Shown here: positions 5,727 to 7,769 of the stretch, piece by piece
Layout of the letters: every line of letters begins with the position of its first letter
Position numbering within the stretch: the first letter of the stretch is position 1
Assembly (NCBI GenBank): GCA_964415395.1
Contig: CAYPZU010000083.1
Span: 1-7,769, forward strand
DNA length: 7,769 nucleotides
Direction: 5' to 3'
Source of the DNA: CAYPZU01 sp964415395
Lineage (GTDB): Bacteria; Chlamydiota; Chlamydiia; Chlamydiales; SM23-39
Position numbers and translations under genes: made by a program
Notes under the pieces: model-generated
What the model saw: the letters and a program-made list of their open reading frames with translations, nothing else
The model's database searches: none
Told to the model about the DNA's origin: nothing

Positions 5727-5751
5727 AGGACCCCGAATTCTCCGGGGTCCT
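5727..5751. terminator. Perfect 9-bp hairpin between convergent genes, probable terminator
   Basis: AGGACCCCG (5727-5735) pairs perfectly with CGGGGTCCT (5743-5751) around a 7-nt loop. It lies 15 nt after the cyclophilin stop and 11 nt after the end of the convergent permease, so it could serve both. Neither strand has a good U-tract after the stem, so it is not a textbook intrinsic terminator. GGGGTC (5744-5749) can alternatively pair with GACCCC (5755-5760). Confidence 0.55.
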
Positions 5752-5762
5752 ATCGACCCCAT

Positions 5763-7028
5763 TCAGAACAGATAAGTCCAACCCAGATGCAGACCGAAAA
5801 TCAGTGAAAGCGCCCAGCAGATCGGGTGCACTTCTTTCGCTTTGCCAAAAAGCGCTTTCAGCAGCGCAAACGAAATGAATCCCAGAACAAAGCCGAGATA
5901 GATGTTAAACGCCAGCGGAATGGCGAGCATCGTCAGGAGCGCGGGAAGCGCTTCCGTCGGGTCTTTCCAGGCAATTCCTTTCGCTTCGAGCGCCATGAAA
6001 ACGCCGATCGCGATGAGCGCTGGCGCGGTCGCGAAAAGCGGGATCGAGGAGATGAGAGGAAAAAGGAAAAGGCATATGAACGTGCAGAAAGCTGCGGTTG
6101 CCGCAGTCAGGCCGCTCCGTCCGCCCGCTTTAATGCCGGATGACGATTCAAGGGTGAAGGTGAGCGTTCCTGTTCCGAGCAGCGAGGCGGCCATATTTCC
6201 GAGGCTGTCGGTCAGAAGAATCCGGTTCATGTGTTCGATCCGCCCTTGCTCATTTGTTTTATGGCTTAAGCGGGAAAGAACTGTTAAAGCGGCCGTCGTA
6301 TCGAAAAGGCAGATGAGGAGAACCGTGAGGATCGCGCCCAGCCAATCGGTCGAGAGGGGGGCGATGAGATCGAGCTGGAAAAGGGTAGGGGAGAGGGAAG
6401 GCGGAAAAGCGGCGAACCCTTTCCACTCAGCCATCCCTGTGAGGAGGCCGACGAGCCAGCAAAAGAGGATGGTGAGGAGAAAACAGCCCGACAGATTCAT
6501 TTTATAAAGGAAGAAAAGGAGGAGGAGGCCGAAACAAGCGACCCCATTTTCCGGAGTGAAAAGGGGGCCGATGTTAAAGAGGAATGATTTTGGAGTCAGA
6601 ATGCCGAGATTTTTCAGTCCGACGCAGATGAGGAAAAGGCCGATGCCCCCGATGGCCGAGGTTTTGATCGAGGAGGGAAGGTGGAGCAGGATCTGCTGGC
6701 GGATTCGGAAGAGGGTGAGGAGGAAGATGGCGGCTCCCGCCCAGAAAACGATGCCGAGGGCTGTCTGCCACGAGGCTCCTTGTTTGAGGATGATCGAGTA
6801 GACGAGATAAGGGCCGACGCTTAAGCCTGGAGCCAGGACAGCCGGAAAATTTCCAAGCAGAGCGAGAAGAAGCGTTGCCGCAATGCTGATGAGGGCGGTC
6901 GCGCTCAGGGCGGAGCCGAAATCGACGCCTCCCTCGCTTAAGATCTGGGGATAAAGGAGAAAAAGATAGGAGAGGGTGAAAAAAGTCGATAGTCCGGCAA
7001 GAACTTCTTTGCGGGTCGATTCCGTCAT
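5763..7028 (-). CDS. NCS2/AzgA-family purine base permease
   Basis: This 421-residue, very hydrophobic protein (about 12-14 membrane helices) matches the AzgA branch of NCS2 transporters, which bring adenine, guanine or hypoxanthine into the cell with protons. Family landmarks run in order: KEVLAGLSTFFTLSYLF near 7-23, followed by PQIL (27-30); LAPG (65-68); a GxGLFLxxVGLKN-type stretch (128-140); LFDTTAAL (241-248) in the TM8 region; ESSSGIKAGGRSGLTA (294-309) in TM10; and ATAPALIAIG (333-342). The acidic residues of the substrate region, Asp243 and Glu294, are kept. The segment after LAPG reads LSVGPYL where the family usually has MGLNAYF-like residues, so specificity may differ. The ATG at 7028 has no clear Shine-Dalgarno. 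The gene follows the M48-like gene by 42 bp on the same strand and may be co-transcribed. The substrate is inferred from family only. Confidence 0.92.
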   Translation of the reverse strand: MTESTRKEVLAGLSTFFTLSYLFLLYPQILSEGGVDFGSALSATALISIAATLLLALLGNFPAVLAPGLSVGPYLVYSIILKQGASWQTALGIVFWAGAAIFLLTLFRIRQQILLHLPSSIKTSAIGGIGLFLICVGLKNLGILTPKSFLFNIGPLFTPENGVACFGLLLLFFLYKMNLSGCFLLTILFCWLVGLLTGMAEWKGFAAFPPSLSPTLFQLDLIAPLSTDWLGAILTVLLICLFDTTAALTVLSRLSHKTNEQGRIEHMNRILLTDSLGNMAASLLGTGTLTFTLESSSGIKAGGRSGLTAATAAFCTFICLFLFPLISSIPLFATAPALIAIGVFMALEAKGIAWKDPTEALPALLTMLAIPLAFNIYLGFVLGFISFALLKALFGKAKEVHPICWALSLIFGLHLGWTYLF

Positions 7029-7070
7029 AAAAATCTAGATAGCAAGGATGACGGCTTAATTGCAAATAGA

Positions 7071-7769
7071 TCAGACGAGAAGGCGGCGGAGGCGGGCGAT
7101 GCGGGTCGTTAGAAAGGAGTGGAAGAGGTCGAGCGGGTTGTTCCCCAGCCGTGTGATGTAGAGGCGGCAGAGCCGGTTCTCATTTTTACGGGCGAGGTTC
7201 TGCCTGATCTGCTTTTCAAGCGCGGAAATCGCGGCGCGGACAGCTCGCGCCGGATCGTTCAGCCTGCGGCCGAGCAGCTGCGCCCCCCGGATATCCATTT
7301 CCGCTTCGAATTTCTTTTCAGAGTGAAGAAAAAGGGCAAGAGAGATTCCCATCAGGGCGCCGCCGCCCAGAAATCCAAACGGCAGAGTGTAGAAAACGAA
7401 AACGGCAGCGAGAAAGCACACTTTTGCGGCGATGCGGATCAGCGCGTTGCTTTTCCTGATTTGGGACAGTTCCCTGCAAATAAAGAAGCGGGTTTCGTCG
7501 TCGGTGTAATTCCAAAGTTCTCCTGCCAGATTGTCTTCAGGCTGTTCCTGAGTGAAAGGGCTTTTGCTGGGCCGGAAGAGATGCTGGTGGGGGAGGAAAA
7601 GGGCGGGCGCAGTGAGGGAATGGGAGCCGCCCGCGCTAAAGAAAGCGTGGCTGAGCGCCGAGTAGGCAGCGACTTTCCTCTGGATTCCAGCGAGCGCGGA
7701 GAGGTGCTCGATTTCGCGGAGGATCAGCGCTTTCGGCTCTGGCGGCAGCATTCCGTTTTGAGCTGGGTC
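7071..7769 (-). CDS. M48 metallopeptidase-like membrane protein lacking HExxH histidines (5' end uncertain)
   Basis: The frame is open to the right edge of the window. ATG at 7751 would give 226 residues but has no convincing ribosome-binding site, so the gene may begin outside. Numbering from that ATG, DDETRFFICRELSQIRKSNALIRI (84-107) lines up with the M48 helix DEExxxxxAHELxHIKxxxALxRI, but HExxH is replaced by Arg93-Glu94-Leu-Ser-Gln97. Two membrane segments follow (about 111-127 and 129-142), placed as in HtpX/Ste24-like proteins. KKFEAEMDIRGAQLLG (146-161) then matches the third-ligand motif, keeping Glu149 and Asp153. The C-terminal NPLDLF...RIARLRRLL resembles the M48 tail. Both zinc-binding His are missing, so peptidase activity is unlikely; a scaffold or regulatory pseudo-protease is the natural inference. 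A different fold with chance resemblance is possible. The TGA stop lies 42 bp before the purine permease start. Confidence 0.8.
   Translation of the reverse strand, partial: DPAQNGMLPPEPKALILREIEHLSALAGIQRKVAAYSALSHAFFSAGGSHSLTAPALFLPHQHLFRPSKSPFTQEQPEDNLAGELWNYTDDETRFFICRELSQIRKSNALIRIAAKVCFLAAVFVFYTLPFGFLGGGALMGISLALFLHSEKKFEAEMDIRGAQLLGRRLNDPARAVRAAISALEKQIRQNLARKNENRLCRLYITRLGNNPLDLFHSFLTTRIARLRRLLV

Noticed and set aside
5289..5762. 157-codon minus-strand frame opposite the cyclophilin gene
   Set aside because: It is antisense to a fully conserved cyclophilin and has no recognisable protein features or start signals.
5902..6507. 201-codon plus-strand frame opposite the purine permease
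   Set aside because: Its Arg/Ala/Val-rich composition is what a reversed membrane-protein gene gives. No ribosome-binding site or domain is seen.
1..7769. Search for tRNA, rRNA, CRISPR arrays, insertion sequences or attachment sites
   Set aside because: I saw no cloverleaf-like sequence, spaced repeats, transposase or flanking terminal repeats. The gaps are short, the longest being 183 bp (1564-1746).

Overview
The window reads as ordinary bacterial chromosome: dense genes, short gaps, Shine-Dalgarno sites and sigma-70-type promoter boxes. Three gene types point to a bacterium that lives with eukaryotic cells: a CMGC/DYRK-like protein kinase fragment, a protein with an F-box-like N-terminus, and sphingomyelin-synthase-like membrane proteins. 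An amoeba-associated member of the Chlamydiota, or another PVC relative, would fit. This is an inference; no rRNA or other phylogenetic marker is present.

Layout. (1) Positions 1-1563: the C-terminal half of a eukaryote-like Ser/Thr kinase (+) meets an F-box-like helical protein (-), and their stop regions overlap by 8 nt. (2) Positions 1564-1746: an AT-rich gap with a near-consensus promoter for the F-box-like gene and a weaker candidate promoter for the plus strand. (3) Positions 1747-2704 (+): a thioredoxin-like [2Fe-2S] ferredoxin and a hypothetical protein whose end overlaps the next, convergent gene by 8 nt. (4) Positions 2697-5051 (-): an apparent operon, read right to left, of a PiT-family phosphate permease followed by two tandem paralogues of a PAP2_C / sphingomyelin-synthase-like protein. 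(5) Positions 5154-5711 (+): an exported cyclophilin, divergent from the permease, ending at a strong hairpin. (6) Positions 5763-7769 (-): a membrane protein resembling M48 metallopeptidases but without the HExxH histidines, then an AzgA-type NCS2 purine permease.

How the genes may work together. The permease and the two lipid-phosphotransferase-like proteins look co-transcribed, which suggests phosphate uptake linked to membrane phospholipid chemistry. The two paralogues are colinear and about 51% identical by my ungapped manual count, but the downstream copy has Gln where the upstream copy has the first catalytic His. The kinase and the F-box-like protein are candidate host-directed effectors. 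The purine permease would suit an organism that scavenges bases. Points most worth a second look are the SMS-like pair with one altered active site, the F-box-like protein, and the M48-like pseudo-protease.
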